A stretch of 64,000 nucleotides of DNA from contig CACKOO010000001.1 of assembly GCA_902601765.1 (NCBI GenBank), positions 155,839 through 219,838 of the forward strand, written 5' to 3'. The position numbers and the translations under genes were made by a program. Source of the stretch: Hydrogenophilales bacterium (lineage in GTDB: Bacteria; Pseudomonadota; Gammaproteobacteria; Burkholderiales; Eutrophovitaceae). Every line of letters begins with the position of its first letter. Positions within the stretch are counted from its first letter, which is position 1. The notes beneath the pieces are model-generated. The model had not been told where the DNA came from. It saw nothing but the letters and a program-made list of their open reading frames with translations, and made no database searches. Below are positions 41,091-50,392 of this stretch, piece after piece.

Positions 41091-42065
41091 ATGTCTAAAG
41101 GAATTAGATTTCACAAAACGGGTGGTCCTGAGGTGCTGGTTTATGAAGATATAGAGATTGGTAATCCAGGTCTCGGGCAGGTTCGAGTCCGAAACAACGT
41201 GGTTGGGCTGAATTATATAGATACTTACCATCGTAGTGGACTATATCCGTTACCATTACCTCATGGATTAGGTATGGAAGCTGCTGGAATCGTTGAAGCT
41301 GTCGGCCCGGACGTAACTGCGGTATCCCCGGGTGACAGGGTAGGCTATTGCGCAGGCCCACCCGGAGCCTATGCGGAAGAGAGATTGATGGCGGCAGATC
41401 GTCTTGTAAAGTTGCCAGACGGTATTCGTGATGAGGAAGCGGCCGCTATGATGCTAAAGGGTTTGACAGTTTGGTATTTGACTCACAGAACCTACAGGGT
41501 AGAGGCAGGGGAAACAGTTCTTTTTCATGCAGCTGCAGGGGGAGTCGGACTGATAGCTTGTCAATGGTTAAAAGCCTTGGGAGTAACGGTTATAGGCACT
41601 GTAGGATCAGACGAAAAAGCAGAAATAGCGAAAGCCCATGGATGCGATCACACAATTGTATACACCAAGGAAAATTTTACCGATCGAGTGTTGGAAATAA
41701 CTGATGGTCAAAAAGTACCAGTTGTTTTCGATTCGGTTGGGAAAGATACGTTTAGAGGGTCCTTAGCTTGTTTGAAGCCCAGAGGGCTGATGTGTGTTTT
41801 TGGAAATGGCTCAGGGGCGGTTGAAGCTTTTGACATAAACGACTTGGCTCCGGCTGGATCTTTGTACGTTACTCGACCTACTTTGATGACCTATACTGCC
41901 GCGAGAGAGGATTTAATCGAAGGAGCAAATGCGTTATTTTCCATGGTAGGGTCTGGAAACATAAAGATTGATATTCATCAGACTTATGCGCTATCTGATG
42001 CCGCGCAGGCCCATCGCGATTTGGAAGCGAGAAAGACCACTGGTTCAACAATACTTTTACCTTAA
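41091..42065 (+). CDS. Quinone oxidoreductase, zeta-crystallin type (MDR family)
   Basis: NADPH:quinone reductase-like enzyme without structural zinc. From the ATG at 41091, with GGGAGG six bases upstream, it has 324 aa: an N-terminal GroES-like domain (VVGLNYIDTYHRSGLYPLPLP) and a Rossmann domain with FHAAAGGVGLIACQW. It matches QorA in layout. It is followed by an SDR and a hydratase gene in the same direction with short gaps, suggesting a small catabolic operon. Confidence 0.9.
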   Translation: MSKGIRFHKTGGPEVLVYEDIEIGNPGLGQVRVRNNVVGLNYIDTYHRSGLYPLPLPHGLGMEAAGIVEAVGPDVTAVSPGDRVGYCAGPPGAYAEERLMAADRLVKLPDGIRDEEAAAMMLKGLTVWYLTHRTYRVEAGETVLFHAAAGGVGLIACQWLKALGVTVIGTVGSDEKAEIAKAHGCDHTIVYTKENFTDRVLEITDGQKVPVVFDSVGKDTFRGSLACLKPRGLMCVFGNGSGAVEAFDINDLAPAGSLYVTRPTLMTYTAAREDLIEGANALFSMVGSGNIKIDIHQTYALSDAAQAHRDLEARKTTGSTILLP

Positions 42066-42078
42066 ACAGGAAAATACT

Positions 42079-42846
42079 ATGATCGAAGATATTGAGGGAA
42101 AAGTGGTGCTCATAACGGGAGCAAGCACTGGAATTGGGGCTGCTGCAGCAGTGGCTTTTGGTCGTAATAAAGGAAGGGTCGTGGTTCACTATAATCAAAG
42201 TGAATCAGAGGCTGACAATGTTGCTCAACAGGTAACTAGGGCTGGGGGTGAGGCGATTACTTTGCAAGGCGATGTAAAAGATTCCAAAGTCTGTAAATTA
42301 TTGGTAGCCGATACTGTGAAACATTTTGGTGAAATAAACGTTCTGATTAATAACGCCGGAGGTTTAATAAAACGACAGCCGGTTCAAGATATTGATGATA
42401 GGCTATTTACCGAGGTGGTTGATTTAAACAGCAGATCGGCTGTGATGACCACTGGAGCAGCTGTGTCTGCCATGAAAAGGCAAGGCAAAGGAGGAGTAAT
42501 TATAAATGTTACCTCAATAGCTGCTCGGCATGGAGGTGCAGGAGGCTCTGTTTTATATGCATCTTCCAAAGGTTTTATTTCAACAATGACCCGGGGGTTT
42601 GCCAAGGAATTAGTAAAGGACAATATTAGAGTTAATGCTGTTTCACCGGGGGTAATTGTTACTCCTTTTCATGACCGATACTCAACTCCAGAACTTTTGG
42701 AGAATTTTAGAGCTACCATCCCGATGGATAGGCTAGGCGAAAGCAACGAGTGCACCGGTGCCTTTCTTTTTCTGGCGTCCGAGCAAATGAGTAGTTATGT
42801 CACCGGACAAATTCTTGAGGTGAATGGCGGGCAGTTGATGCCATAG
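42079..42846 (+). CDS. Short-chain dehydrogenase/reductase
   Basis: Classical SDR of 255 aa. The cofactor motif TGASTGIG is at about residues 12-19, NNAG near 90, and the catalytic pair YASSK lies in SVLYASSKGF with a preceding serine. The ATG at 42079 comes 13 bases after the oxidoreductase stop, preceded by CAGGAAAA. Substrate unknown. A FabG-like C-terminus (LEVNGGQLMP) is intact. Confidence 0.9.
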   Translation: MIEDIEGKVVLITGASTGIGAAAAVAFGRNKGRVVVHYNQSESEADNVAQQVTRAGGEAITLQGDVKDSKVCKLLVADTVKHFGEINVLINNAGGLIKRQPVQDIDDRLFTEVVDLNSRSAVMTTGAAVSAMKRQGKGGVIINVTSIAARHGGAGGSVLYASSKGFISTMTRGFAKELVKDNIRVNAVSPGVIVTPFHDRYSTPELLENFRATIPMDRLGESNECTGAFLFLASEQMSSYVTGQILEVNGGQLMP

Positions 42847-42876
42847 AACAAATTGCAAATCGGTGTTTATCAATAT

Positions 42877-43659
42877 ATGAAGAAGGGACTAGCTGCTCAA
42901 GAGTTAACCAAACAAAGGGCAACACTCACTCCAACCAATCTCCATTTTTCGGTTAAACCTCAGGATGAAGACGCGGGCTATCGGTTGCAGGAAGAGGTTA
43001 GGGGATTACTCACTAAGGCGGGTTTAGGCACTCCTGTGGGACACAAAATCGGCTGTACCACTTCTGTGATGCAAAAATTCCTAGGGATCCAAAATCCCTG
43101 CGCGGGAATCGTTTTTCAAAATACTGTTGGTCAAAACAGCATTGAAATTCCTGCGAATGGTTTTATTAAGTTAGGGATTGAGTGCGAAATCGGTGTTTAT
43201 ATTAAATCAGACATTCTTCCTGAAAACAGACCCTACGACGCAAAGAAGTTAGAGGCGAATATCGGGTCCGTAATGGTTGCCATGGAAATTGTAGATGATA
43301 GATACCTCAATTATCGCCAATTAGGTGTCCCCACCTTGATAGCTGACAATTTTTTTAACTGTGGCTGTGTATTGGGAGAGCGAAAAAAGAATTGGCGAAA
43401 TATCAAACTAGATGAGGTCGTCGGAACGACTAAAATAAATGGGAACGTCGTAGGAACCGGTTTGGGAGAGGCTGTAATGGGACATCCTCTGAACGCGCTA
43501 TCATGGCTTGCAAATAATCGATCTATGCGAGGCCTAGGGATAAAAAAAGGAGAGTTTGTATTGCTCGGCAGTGTGGTCGAAACAAAGTGGCTTGCGAAGG
43601 GGGATCATGCTGAAATTTTTGTCGACCAACTTGGAAGCGTGAGCGCTTTTATAAGCTAG
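42877..43659 (+). CDS. 2-keto-4-pentenoate hydratase-like protein (FAH superfamily)
   Basis: Belongs to the MhpD/hydratase-decarboxylase branch, which adds water to 2-hydroxypenta-2,4-dienoate-type acids from aromatic ring cleavage. The 260-aa protein from the ATG at 42877 has VGHKIGCTT, LGIECEIGVYI with metal-binding glutamates, and MVAMEIVDDRY. The N-terminus is uncertain: an in-frame TTG at 42853 would add eight residues. Last gene of the oxidoreductase-SDR-hydratase set; no ring-cleavage dioxygenase is nearby. Confidence 0.85.
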   Translation: MKKGLAAQELTKQRATLTPTNLHFSVKPQDEDAGYRLQEEVRGLLTKAGLGTPVGHKIGCTTSVMQKFLGIQNPCAGIVFQNTVGQNSIEIPANGFIKLGIECEIGVYIKSDILPENRPYDAKKLEANIGSVMVAMEIVDDRYLNYRQLGVPTLIADNFFNCGCVLGERKKNWRNIKLDEVVGTTKINGNVVGTGLGEAVMGHPLNALSWLANNRSMRGLGIKKGEFVLLGSVVETKWLAKGDHAEIFVDQLGSVSAFIS

Positions 43660-43680
43660 CCGATGACTTTGCGTTACTAT

Positions 43681-44214
43681 TTAAAAATATTCCTTAACCA
43701 CCTCAGCTTGTAAATAATAAGCGGTGGTTGCCATGTTGCTTTCAACTAGGGAAGTTTTAATTTTTCCTGAGATCCATACGGGTGATTCCATATTTCTAAG
43801 TTCTTTCATACCTTTTGGATAATCCACGAATATGATTTGATTAGGAGGGGGTGGAGGAACATGAATACATGCACCAAAGAAAGGCACTAAAAGAAACTGA
43901 GTTACGGTTTTGTCTGCAAATTCCAAAGGCACAACAAATCCTGCAATTCTAATCAGTCTTCCATTCATTTCCGGAATCACGTTTGTAGAGGTTAGGGCTT
44001 CTTGATAAATTCCTTTTTCAAGAGGATTAGTTTTCCCAGTGTGGTCAATGATCAAATCAATGGTAGACAGAATTTCGGCTTCCTTCTCTGGAATCAGGTC
44101 GAACCATTCGATGGTTTTATAGCTTTCAGGCGTTGTTTTGTCCGCTCCAGCAAAATTGGAAACGCACAAGCACATTAAGATAGTGGTAAAAGCTTGTAAA
44201 TTACTGATTCTCAT
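43681..44214 (-). CDS. Exported DUF3299 protein
   Basis: From the ATG at 44214 (MRISNLQAFTTILMCLC) it has 177 aa with a signal peptide ending near FAGADK. The mature part has MNGRLIRIAGFVVPLEF, FLLVPFFGACIHVPPPPPNQ and MESPVWISGK, the DUF3299 pattern. The family is periplasmic or lipoprotein and lies near transport genes in many proteobacteria; its role is not known to me. It converges on the hydratase gene. Confidence 0.85.
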   Translation of the reverse strand: MRISNLQAFTTILMCLCVSNFAGADKTTPESYKTIEWFDLIPEKEAEILSTIDLIIDHTGKTNPLEKGIYQEALTSTNVIPEMNGRLIRIAGFVVPLEFADKTVTQFLLVPFFGACIHVPPPPPNQIIFVDYPKGMKELRNMESPVWISGKIKTSLVESNMATTAYYLQAEVVKEYF

Positions 44215-44423
44215 AACGTTACCTTGGTAGCGTCTCAAATCTTCGGTTTAATCATCGAAAAATGATAAAGTTTCGAGTTTTAGGCCAAAATAGAATACCC
44301 CTTAATTGAACCAATAGTACCATAAAACACATGATTGGAAAGACCCTCGCTTTTTTTGACAAAAAGATTATGCTTGGAATATACTATTTTGTGTAGTATT
44401 GGCTATTATATGGGGGTGTAGCT

Positions 44424-44939
44424 TTGAATATCGAGATTTCCAAAAACTTAAAGTTGTTTTTAATTTTCATGTGGACAGTTGCGTGTGGTGGATCAATTCT
44501 GTCACACCAGGTGGGCGCCGCAGATATAGCCGGATATCTTGACCACCAGACGAAGCTAGAAGCTCAAGAACGAGCCCTTCAAGGGATAAGAAAAATTGAA
44601 CACCTAGCGCAACAGGGAGACATTGAGGCGCAGTACGAGCTGGGAATGGCCTACAGGTATGGCTGGGGAACAAAAAGAAATGATCGAGATGCCGCTCTTT
44701 GGTTTAGAGAGGCGGTTGACCGTGAGCATGCGAAAGCTCAATTCCAGCTTGGGCTTATGTATGAATTTGGTGAGGGAGTTCCAACAAATTTCAGGCGAGC
44801 TCACGGATTGTATAAGAAGGCAGCAAGTCAAAATATCAGGGAGGCAAGGGTCAGTTTGGCTCTTATTCAGGGGAAAATGTTGAAGGTGGAGCAATACCTT
44901 CGAAACCATCACAAACCAAATTATAATAAAGACGAATAG
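44424..44939 (+). CDS. Exported Sel1-repeat protein
   Basis: A 171-aa protein with an N-terminal hydrophobic signal (LKLFLIFMWTVACGGSIL) and a cleavage site near VGAAD. About three Sel1-like repeats follow: GDIEAQYELGMAYRYGWG, HAKAQFQLGLMYEFGEGVP and NIREARVSLALIQG. The predicted start is a TTG at 44424 after GGGGGTG; no ATG precedes the signal. The cysteine in VACGG could make it a lipoprotein, but the lipobox is not canonical. Confidence 0.75.
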   Translation: MNIEISKNLKLFLIFMWTVACGGSILSHQVGAADIAGYLDHQTKLEAQERALQGIRKIEHLAQQGDIEAQYELGMAYRYGWGTKRNDRDAALWFREAVDREHAKAQFQLGLMYEFGEGVPTNFRRAHGLYKKAASQNIREARVSLALIQGKMLKVEQYLRNHHKPNYNKDE

Positions 44940-45032
44940 ATCTAGTTTTTGCTTGGACCTCTTTTGGAGGAAGAGGTCGATTTTAAAATTTTTCCTCCAG
45001 ATATAATACTAAAAATATTTCAAGGAGTATTT

Positions 45033-46091
45033 ATGAAAAAGAACCTTTTAGCATTGGTTACAGGATTAGCATTCGCGATGTTTGCATCTATCTCGATGGC
45101 ATGCACGGTTGAGGATTGGAAAGGGTGCAAAGGGAAGCCATGGGTTGACGGTGATGTTATGGACACGCCTTTGGGTTCCAAGTGGTGGCCTAATCCGCTT
45201 TGGGGAGGCGATGACGAATCAGGCTCGACCAATTGGTACAAAAAGCCAGAGGTGGTAAAGAGAGCCATAGCTCAGGTTAAGAAAGGTATAACAATTAAGA
45301 TTGGGCAGCCATATTCAGGGGATATGCCGCTGTTTGGATCAAGGACATTTGCATTGAGAATTCCCGGATCACCAACAGGAGGTCCTTACGGTCCTAACCA
45401 GGTGATGTGGTACGATGAAATGCTTACATCCGAGATAGGCCAGGTCGGTACGCAGTATGACGGATTGGGTCACATCGGGGTGCAAGTAGGTGCAATCGGT
45501 GATAAAACTGAGATGCGCTTCTACAATGGGATTACAGTCCAGGAGATGCAAGGTTCCTATGGGTTGGTTAAGTTAGGAACAGAGAAGCTTAACCCTATAA
45601 TGGCCCGTGGCATTTTGATCGACATTGCAGCAGCGAGGGGTGTTGAAGCGATGGAAAAAGGTGACGAAATCACAATGGCTGACGTTAAGGCTGCTTTGAA
45701 AAAGCAGGGCATGAGTGATTTTAAATGTATGCCAGGAGATGCGATTGCTTTCCGTACTGGATGGACAAAGTACTGGGTCAAGGATAACGCCACTTATAAT
45801 TCAGGTGAGCCTGGCGTCGGCATGGAAGTTGCCCGTTGGCTTGCTGAAGATTGTCAAGTAGGTGTGGTAGGGGCTGACACATGGGCTGTTGAGGCAGTAC
45901 CTAATCCTGATCCAGCTTGTGTTTTCTGTGTTCACCAATTCTTCTTGGCACGCCATGGGATAGCAATTCAAGAAAACCTGTTTCTGGATGACTTGGTTAA
46001 AGAAGGGGTATATATGTTCATGTGGACCTACTCTCCTGTACCAATCGTTGGGGCTACGGGGTCGATTGGAAGCCCAGTGGCTACTTGGTAA
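45033..46091 (+). CDS. Exported cyclase-family (kynurenine formamidase-like) hydrolase
   Basis: Metal-dependent hydrolase of the cyclase family (the fold of bacterial kynurenine formamidase and isatin hydrolase). The ATG at 45033 follows CAAGGAG and gives 352 aa with a clear signal peptide (LLALVTGLAFAMFASISMA), so the enzyme is exported. The metal region reads QYDGLGHIGVQVG, where the classic HxGTHxDxP motif is altered. Other matches are GDAIAFRTGW and WAVEAVPN. It may act on an amide, lactone or cyclic substrate in the periplasm. A strong terminator follows. Confidence 0.82.
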   Translation: MKKNLLALVTGLAFAMFASISMACTVEDWKGCKGKPWVDGDVMDTPLGSKWWPNPLWGGDDESGSTNWYKKPEVVKRAIAQVKKGITIKIGQPYSGDMPLFGSRTFALRIPGSPTGGPYGPNQVMWYDEMLTSEIGQVGTQYDGLGHIGVQVGAIGDKTEMRFYNGITVQEMQGSYGLVKLGTEKLNPIMARGILIDIAAARGVEAMEKGDEITMADVKAALKKQGMSDFKCMPGDAIAFRTGWTKYWVKDNATYNSGEPGVGMEVARWLAEDCQVGVVGADTWAVEAVPNPDPACVFCVHQFFLARHGIAIQENLFLDDLVKEGVYMFMWTYSPVPIVGATGSIGSPVATW

Positions 46092-46110
46092 TTCGGCGAG
46101 ACGGTTTTTT

Positions 46111-46145
46111 AAAAAAAAAAAGGGGAGTTTAACTCCCCTTTTTTT
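46111..46145. terminator. Strong bidirectional Rho-independent terminator
   Basis: GGGGAGT (46122-46128) and ACTCCCC (46132-46138) around TTA, with an A-run of 11 before and seven T after. It ends the cyclase gene 20 bases downstream of its stop, and the next gene begins after it, so the two dioxygenase genes must have another promoter. Confidence 0.92.
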
Positions 46146-46170
46146 CCAAGCCTAATAAATTATCCTAATT

Positions 46171-47040
46171 GTGATTTCCAAAAGAAAAATAGATTGTTAC
46201 AAGGAACAAGGGTTTGTAGTGATTGAGGATTTGATCCCTAAGCGCTTGTTGATAGAACTTCGCACTGTCGTTAATAAGCTTGTGGATTCAGCACTTGGAA
46301 TTGAGGTGCACAATGAGATTTTTGACCTAGAGCGTACACACACCCCCTTAGAGCCACGAGTGAGACGGATTAAGACTCCTCACAAATTAGACGAGATTTT
46401 TTGGCGAGTGTTAAGGCATTCCTCTGTTCTCAATGTTTTACATTCACTCATTGGGAACAATGTAAGGTTGCACGGGTCGAAATTAAACATTAAAGCACCT
46501 CGGTACGGTGCTCCCGTGGAGTGGCATCAAGATTGGGCTTTTTACCCTCATACCAATGATGATATTTTAGCGATAGGGCTAATGTTGGATGATGTGGAGG
46601 ACGATAATGGCCCTATGTTGGCGATTCCAGGAACTCATAAAAGACCCAAAGTTTGGGATCATCATATGAATGGTAATTTTTGTGGCGCGATAAACCTAGA
46701 TAATTTATCAGACATAGATTTCTCGTCAGCGGTATCTTGTACTGGGCCGGCAGGGTCATGTTCATTCCATCATGTTCGGTTAGTCCACGGATCTGCACAA
46801 AACCGTTCGAATAACCCACGACATCTACTCCTATATGAATGCGCCGCCGCAGATTCATGGCCTTTGTTAAACTTTAAAAGCTTAGATGAGTTTGATAGTC
46901 GATTAATCTGTGGAAATTCGACTATTTCTCCTAGAAGTAACTATGCTCCGATAAGAATGCCATACCCGCCAGCTGTAGGTCAGGGATCAATTTATGAAAA
47001 TCAGTCTGCTATTGATAAAAGATATTTTGAGATTAGTTAA
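46171..47040 (+). CDS. Phytanoyl-CoA dioxygenase family protein (first of two)
   Basis: Fe(II)/2-oxoglutarate oxygenase of 289 aa. The iron facial triad is H119 and D121 in EWHQDWAF and H206 in RLVHGSAQ, with R217 a plausible 2-oxoglutarate ligand. The start is a GTG at 46171 only 25 bases after the terminator, with no clear ribosome site. This family hydroxylates or halogenates diverse substrates. It is followed after 15 bases by a second member that is clearly different in sequence, so they are not a recent duplication. Confidence 0.88.
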   Translation: MISKRKIDCYKEQGFVVIEDLIPKRLLIELRTVVNKLVDSALGIEVHNEIFDLERTHTPLEPRVRRIKTPHKLDEIFWRVLRHSSVLNVLHSLIGNNVRLHGSKLNIKAPRYGAPVEWHQDWAFYPHTNDDILAIGLMLDDVEDDNGPMLAIPGTHKRPKVWDHHMNGNFCGAINLDNLSDIDFSSAVSCTGPAGSCSFHHVRLVHGSAQNRSNNPRHLLLYECAAADSWPLLNFKSLDEFDSRLICGNSTISPRSNYAPIRMPYPPAVGQGSIYENQSAIDKRYFEIS

Positions 47041-47055
47041 TTAGGAGAATTTATC

Positions 47056-47916
47056 ATGGGTGAATCACTTTTAACTCGCTCCCGACAGACGATAGTCAGG
47101 TTGACAAATTCTCAATTACACAAGTATCAAAATGAGGGGTACTCATATCCACATCGAGTTCTTGAGACGGAGCAGGCAGTCAACTATCGTAAAAAGTTAG
47201 AATCATTTGAGTCAAGGCATGGGCTTTTGATGAAATCTCCTTTCAAAAACAAACCACATCTTGTGTTTACATGGGTTCATGAATTAATACACAATCCCAA
47301 CATTTTATCTTTAGCTGAAAACATTTTGGGCCCCAATCTTCTAGTTTGGGGTTCTAATTTTTGGATAAAAGAGCCTTATGATCCAGCTTACGTTTCTTGG
47401 CACCAGGATTCTACTTACTGGGGGTTATCTTCTCCGGAGGTTATGACAATTTGGGTTGCTCTGTCGGCAAGCAATTCCCATAATGGAGTGATGAGAGTAG
47501 TTGCTAAAACGCATTTAAACGAGCAGCTATCCCACAAAGACACGTTTTCTGGAAATAATCTATTAACTCGAGGACAACAGGCTGAAATCGAAGTTAGGGA
47601 AAAAGATGCGGTTGATATGAATCTTAATCCGGGTGAGGCATCACTTCATCATGTTAAGCTTGTCCACGGGTCAAAAGCCAACAAATCCAATGAACGTAGA
47701 ATAGGATTGGCAATTCGTATGATTCCCACTCACGTTAGACAAACAATTGGGCCGCGGGACTTCGCTACGTTAGTTCTGGGCGAAGATCATTATAAACATT
47801 TTGAATATGAGAGAGCTCCGGTTAGAGATTTGGGTGAAGCCGAAAGGCAGGAGCATTTGAGAATCAACGATCTCAACAAAAAAATACTATACCAAGGGGC
47901 TGATACGGTTAAATAG
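47056..47916 (+). CDS. Phytanoyl-CoA dioxygenase family protein (second of two)
   Basis: Second non-haem iron oxygenase, 286 aa, with H116 and D118 in VSWHQDSTYW, distal H204 in KLVHGSKANK and R214/R215 as 2-oxoglutarate ligand. The aspartate and both histidines are intact, so it should be active. The ATG at 47056 has TAGGAG 10 bases upstream. It forms an operon with the previous gene. Substrate unknown. Pairs like this occur in marine bacteria, from memory. Confidence 0.88.
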   Translation: MGESLLTRSRQTIVRLTNSQLHKYQNEGYSYPHRVLETEQAVNYRKKLESFESRHGLLMKSPFKNKPHLVFTWVHELIHNPNILSLAENILGPNLLVWGSNFWIKEPYDPAYVSWHQDSTYWGLSSPEVMTIWVALSASNSHNGVMRVVAKTHLNEQLSHKDTFSGNNLLTRGQQAEIEVREKDAVDMNLNPGEASLHHVKLVHGSKANKSNERRIGLAIRMIPTHVRQTIGPRDFATLVLGEDHYKHFEYERAPVRDLGEAERQEHLRINDLNKKILYQGADTVK

Positions 47917-47958
47917 TTAATCATATAATTAAATTAGCAGGGTAAAAGCGATTAAAGA

Positions 47959-48783
47959 ATGGGTTCTTTACTGATTTGTATTCCAAAATATTTGGTGAAA
48001 AATAATTTTCGAGGTCTTTTCTGTGTGTTGATTTACGTGTTATCGGGTAATTTGCAGGCGACCGATGCAGAGGTGTTATACCACAGACAGGCGATTAAAC
48101 GGGTCGCGGCGCACCATGATTCCGCTATGCCAATCGCAATAGGAAGCCTAGTCGCCAAACAAGCTGGATTAATAAAAGTCAGAGAATTGCTTGAGAAATA
48201 TGGGAAACATAATCAGTTAGGAAACTCTTGGAATAAAACTTCTGTGGAGTGGAGGAGCGCTGAAGAGGTTTTAACTAAGATTATAGATGACAAAATTTTC
48301 TTAATCATACGGGACCCCACTTGGTTCGAGACCGCTCTCTATGGCTTACTGGTTACCGAGCTTTCGGCTGAAGAGGCCGATGCGATAGCAATCCATTTTG
48401 ACACCCCGTCAGGTAAAGTGCAGCGAGAAATTATTGATATGAGCATGATTGCTGAAACGCTACAACTAGCCTACACGATCAGTCGTACTATTAAACCTAA
48501 TATTATTGGGAGTGAACAAGAGTATAAGGATTTGCAGACGGTTTGGTGGGATAGACGCCCAATCTTTGCTGCTAGAGAAAACATCTACAAAGATCCTGCG
48601 GTCCGGAAATTCGCTGGACAAGAAACCGGACGAAAATATGGACGTATTATTGCAATGCAAGGAATTGGGGCAATAATGTCTTATATTCGAAGGGCTGCTT
48701 TGGAGGTGGTACAAGAGGTGGAAAAAAATGCCCACATTATTGATACCTATGGTGAGGATTTCAAACCTATTGGTAAAATTTAA
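47959..48783 (+). CDS. Exported protein of unknown function, possibly DUF2059-related
   Basis: A 274-aa protein with a signal peptide (FRGLFCVLIYVLSGNLQA) and a helical mature part. A segment VTELSAEEADAIAIHFDTPSGK recalls the DUF2059 pattern in which an Asp/Ser-Pro-Gly turn follows a helix. The rest is not recognised. It starts 42 bases after the second dioxygenase gene, in the same direction, so it may belong to that operon. Function not assigned. Confidence 0.65.
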   Translation: MGSLLICIPKYLVKNNFRGLFCVLIYVLSGNLQATDAEVLYHRQAIKRVAAHHDSAMPIAIGSLVAKQAGLIKVRELLEKYGKHNQLGNSWNKTSVEWRSAEEVLTKIIDDKIFLIIRDPTWFETALYGLLVTELSAEEADAIAIHFDTPSGKVQREIIDMSMIAETLQLAYTISRTIKPNIIGSEQEYKDLQTVWWDRRPIFAARENIYKDPAVRKFAGQETGRKYGRIIAMQGIGAIMSYIRRAALEVVQEVEKNAHIIDTYGEDFKPIGKI

Positions 48784-48801
48784 TAATTTAGGGATGTGAT
48801 A

Positions 48802-50370
48802 TCAAGAACTGCAAGATAGCATAGAGCAACCAGGTTTTGATTTGGCCCAATCTGGTCTTCGCACAAATAAGTGATTTTTACTCGGTTGTTCCTCGTAAGG
48901 CTTACGTATTACTTTCATTAATTCTTCGATGCCAGAAAAATCGTTATCCTCAGCGAGCTCGATTGCTTGTTGGACTAGATAATTGCGCAGCACAAAATTT
49001 GGGTTTGCAGCTGCCATCAATCGCTTTCTAGCATTTTCGCCCAATGTGTCAGTTCTCACTCTATCGGTGTATCGCTTTAACCAGTTTTTGCATTTAATAG
49101 TATTTTTCTGTTTTTTTTCTGAGTTGTAAAACGCTTCATCAAAATGATTTAGTGTTGGTATATTTATATCCAAGTCTTTCAGTTTCCTGAAAAATATTGT
49201 CATATCTATTTCTGTATCTTCCAACAAAACATAAAGGTCTTCCATTAAATTCCGATCTCCTTTTCGGAATTTATCTAACCCAAGCTTTGCTGCGATAACC
49301 TTATTTTCATTCTGATTAAAAAATTTTTCATATTGATCTAACGCATTTTGTAAGGGTTCAACCGATTTAAATAAACTCCTTATAGCTTTTGCCAATTGGA
49401 AAAGATTCCAGTGGGCAACTGACGACTGATTTCCAAACCGGTAACGCAATCCATGTGCATCTGTAGTGTTTGGAGTCCAACTCCTATCATAATTATCAAT
49501 CCATCCATATGGCCCATAGTCAATGGTTAGTCCTAATATTGACATATTATCGGTATTAAGGACTCCATGGACAAACCCTACTCTCATCCATTCCGACACT
49601 AAAAAGGCGGTTTTTTTGCAAACCTCGAGAAACCAATTTTCGTAAACATCCTCCCTGTTAGTTATAGTTTTTTCTAAGTGCGGAAAGTGATATTTAATGC
49701 TGTAATCCACTAATTTTTTTGTGAGCTTAAAATCGTCTCTAAACGTTGGAAGTTCAAAATTACCAAAGCGTAGAAATGAAGGAGCTACGCGACATACGAT
49801 CGCTCCAGGTTCTTCTTTATGGTTACCGTCGTAGAACATATCCCTTACTATTCGTTCGCCAGAACTGACAATACTTAAAGCCCGTGTGGTCGGAATGTTG
49901 AGGTGATACATAGCTTCGCTACACAAAAACTCACGAACGGAGGACCTCAAAACCGCTCTCCCATCCCCAGACCGAGAGTAGGGTGTTTTACCTGCTCCCT
50001 TAAGTTGAATTTCCCATCTTTGTTCGGCTTTGTTAATTATTTCACACAATGTTATGGCCCTACCATCACCAAGCTGTCCTGCCCAATGTCCAAATTGATG
50101 CCCTCCGTAGTTGACAGCATACGATTTCATATTTTCAGGAACTTGGTTCCCGGATAAAAACTGTGCCGCTTCTTTGGTATAAAGATGTGATATTTCCAAA
50201 TCTATAAGGTTTGCTACCTCCTCTGCTGCTGCTATAACGGTAGGTTTGGATACCGGAGTAGGTTCCACGTTAGAATACACAGCACCCAGAACTTGCCTCG
50301 GCTCATTAACAGTATTTAAGTCTCCAGGAAGAGATCTTACGAAAGAGTTATCAAGTTTATATAATTGCAT
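48802..50370 (-). CDS. selO: Protein adenylyltransferase SelO (YdiU)
   Basis: Pseudokinase that transfers AMP to protein hydroxyls and protects against oxidative stress. The 522-aa protein has NYGGHQFGHWAGQLGDGRA near residue 87, QLKGAGKTPYSRSGDGRAVL and VREFLCSEAM. The C-terminus ends CSS, where selenoprotein homologues in animals have Sec-Ser-Ser; here it is a normal cysteine codon. The E. coli protein is slightly shorter. It converges on the previous exported gene, with 18 bases between the stops. Confidence 0.93.
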   Translation of the reverse strand: MQLYKLDNSFVRSLPGDLNTVNEPRQVLGAVYSNVEPTPVSKPTVIAAAEEVANLIDLEISHLYTKEAAQFLSGNQVPENMKSYAVNYGGHQFGHWAGQLGDGRAITLCEIINKAEQRWEIQLKGAGKTPYSRSGDGRAVLRSSVREFLCSEAMYHLNIPTTRALSIVSSGERIVRDMFYDGNHKEEPGAIVCRVAPSFLRFGNFELPTFRDDFKLTKKLVDYSIKYHFPHLEKTITNREDVYENWFLEVCKKTAFLVSEWMRVGFVHGVLNTDNMSILGLTIDYGPYGWIDNYDRSWTPNTTDAHGLRYRFGNQSSVAHWNLFQLAKAIRSLFKSVEPLQNALDQYEKFFNQNENKVIAAKLGLDKFRKGDRNLMEDLYVLLEDTEIDMTIFFRKLKDLDINIPTLNHFDEAFYNSEKKQKNTIKCKNWLKRYTDRVRTDTLGENARKRLMAAANPNFVLRNYLVQQAIELAEDNDFSGIEELMKVIRKPYEEQPSKNHLFVRRPDWAKSKPGCSMLSCSS

Positions 50371-50392
50371 TTTTTAAATTTTATGGAATTAG

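Noticed and set aside
46171..47916. Recent duplication of the two phytanoyl-CoA dioxygenases
   Set aside because: They share only the iron motifs; the remaining sequence is clearly different.
48802..50370. Selenocysteine in SelO
   Set aside because: The C-terminal residue is an ordinary cysteine codon (CSS end) followed by two serines and a normal stop; no in-frame TGA near the end.
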